Shown: piece after piece, positions 63,921 through 64,000 of the stretch
Layout of the letters: each line of letters begins with the position of its first letter
How positions within the stretch are numbered: position 1 is the first letter of the stretch
Assembly: GCF_014700075.1 (NCBI RefSeq)
Contig: NZ_JACXBU010000009.1
Location: 1-64,000 of the forward strand
DNA length: 64,000 nucleotides
Direction of reading: 5' to 3'
Origin: Pseudomonas sp. JM0905a
GTDB lineage: Bacteria > Pseudomonadota > Gammaproteobacteria > Pseudomonadales > Pseudomonadaceae
The notes under the pieces: model-generated
The model's input: only the letters and a program-made list of their open reading frames with translations
Database searches by the model: none
What the model was told of the DNA's origin: nothing
Made by a program: the position numbers and the translations under genes

Positions 63921-64000
63921 GACGGTTTCCTGCGGCTAATCAGGTATCGATAAGAGTCTCATCGTGAGCGCGCAACATACCGGATGCAAACAGCAGTTGG
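63921..64000 (-). promoter_or_regulatory. ilvD upstream region
   Basis: These 80 bp end the window. They hold the ilvD ribosome site (gcaggaaacc on the minus strand) and must include at least part of its promoter. I see no hairpin, leader peptide or clear operator. Confidence 0.3.

Noticed and set aside
62013-63953. 646-codon plus-strand open frame over ilvD
   Set aside because: Antisense shadow of the well-supported ilvD gene; Gly/His/Val-rich with no domain.

Overview
This window is high-GC chromosomal DNA that I assign by inference to a Pseudomonas, probably a relative of the P. aeruginosa lineage rather than P. aeruginosa itself. The reasons are the agmatine/polyamine block (aguR-aguB-aguA, an SpuD-like binding protein, spuI, spuABCDEFGH), the lgt-thyA-...-folA-...-ilvD block, dense intergenic REP-type inverted repeats, and a tau/lsfA/ssu sulfonate island of the sort found in pseudomonads. 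I see no rRNA, tRNA, transposase, phage gene or CRISPR array.

Layout. 1-864: end of exbB and exbD (TonB-system energizer). 1316-4367: a small serine hydrolase, an atypical sigma54-type AAA+ protein with no DNA-binding domain, and an MFS exporter. 4586-33357: a long sulfur-acquisition island. It holds a cystine-type ABC transporter with a D-cysteine desulfhydrase, a MetQ-like binding protein and a trans-sulfuration-type PLP enzyme. Next comes a GntR-controlled cluster of unknown function: an AprA-like flavoprotein, a 2[4Fe-4S] ferredoxin, an ABC transporter whose binding protein ends in a NosL-like domain, a HEAT-repeat protein and a DUF971 protein. The island ends with an OPT transporter, tauABCD, an orphan sulfonate-type binding protein with an SfnB/DszC-like flavoprotein, an OprD-family porin, lsfA and ssuADCBF.

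33530-48936: agmatine and polyamine metabolism. AguA and AguB turn agmatine into putrescine, and AguR is the local TetR-type regulator. SpuI, SpuB, SpuA and SpuC are glutamylation, hydrolysis and transamination enzymes for polyamine catabolism. SpuDEFGH is the polyamine ABC importer. 49389-63920: housekeeping genes, namely an NRDE protein, a TauE/SafE permease, lgt, thyA, an RNase T2, a secreted unknown, a GTPase/DUF2868 pair, two nucleobase permeases flanking folA and a YfcE-like phosphoesterase, and ilvD.

The best candidate for an undescribed system is 10637-18176. Its compact operon architecture, a perfect 16-bp operator-like palindrome upstream, and the mix of redox, transport and cofactor-maturation-like proteins suggest import and reduction of an unknown compound, plausibly sulfur-containing. 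Other notable signals are a 26-codon ORF made by duplication of the end of spuG and coupled at both ends to spuG and spuH, a near-perfect RutR-type operator before a nucleobase permease, a promoter block shared by tauA and the orphan binding-protein operon, and a near-perfect 50-nt hairpin between aguB and aguA. All functional calls come from reading the sequence and knowledge of the families; no database search was run.
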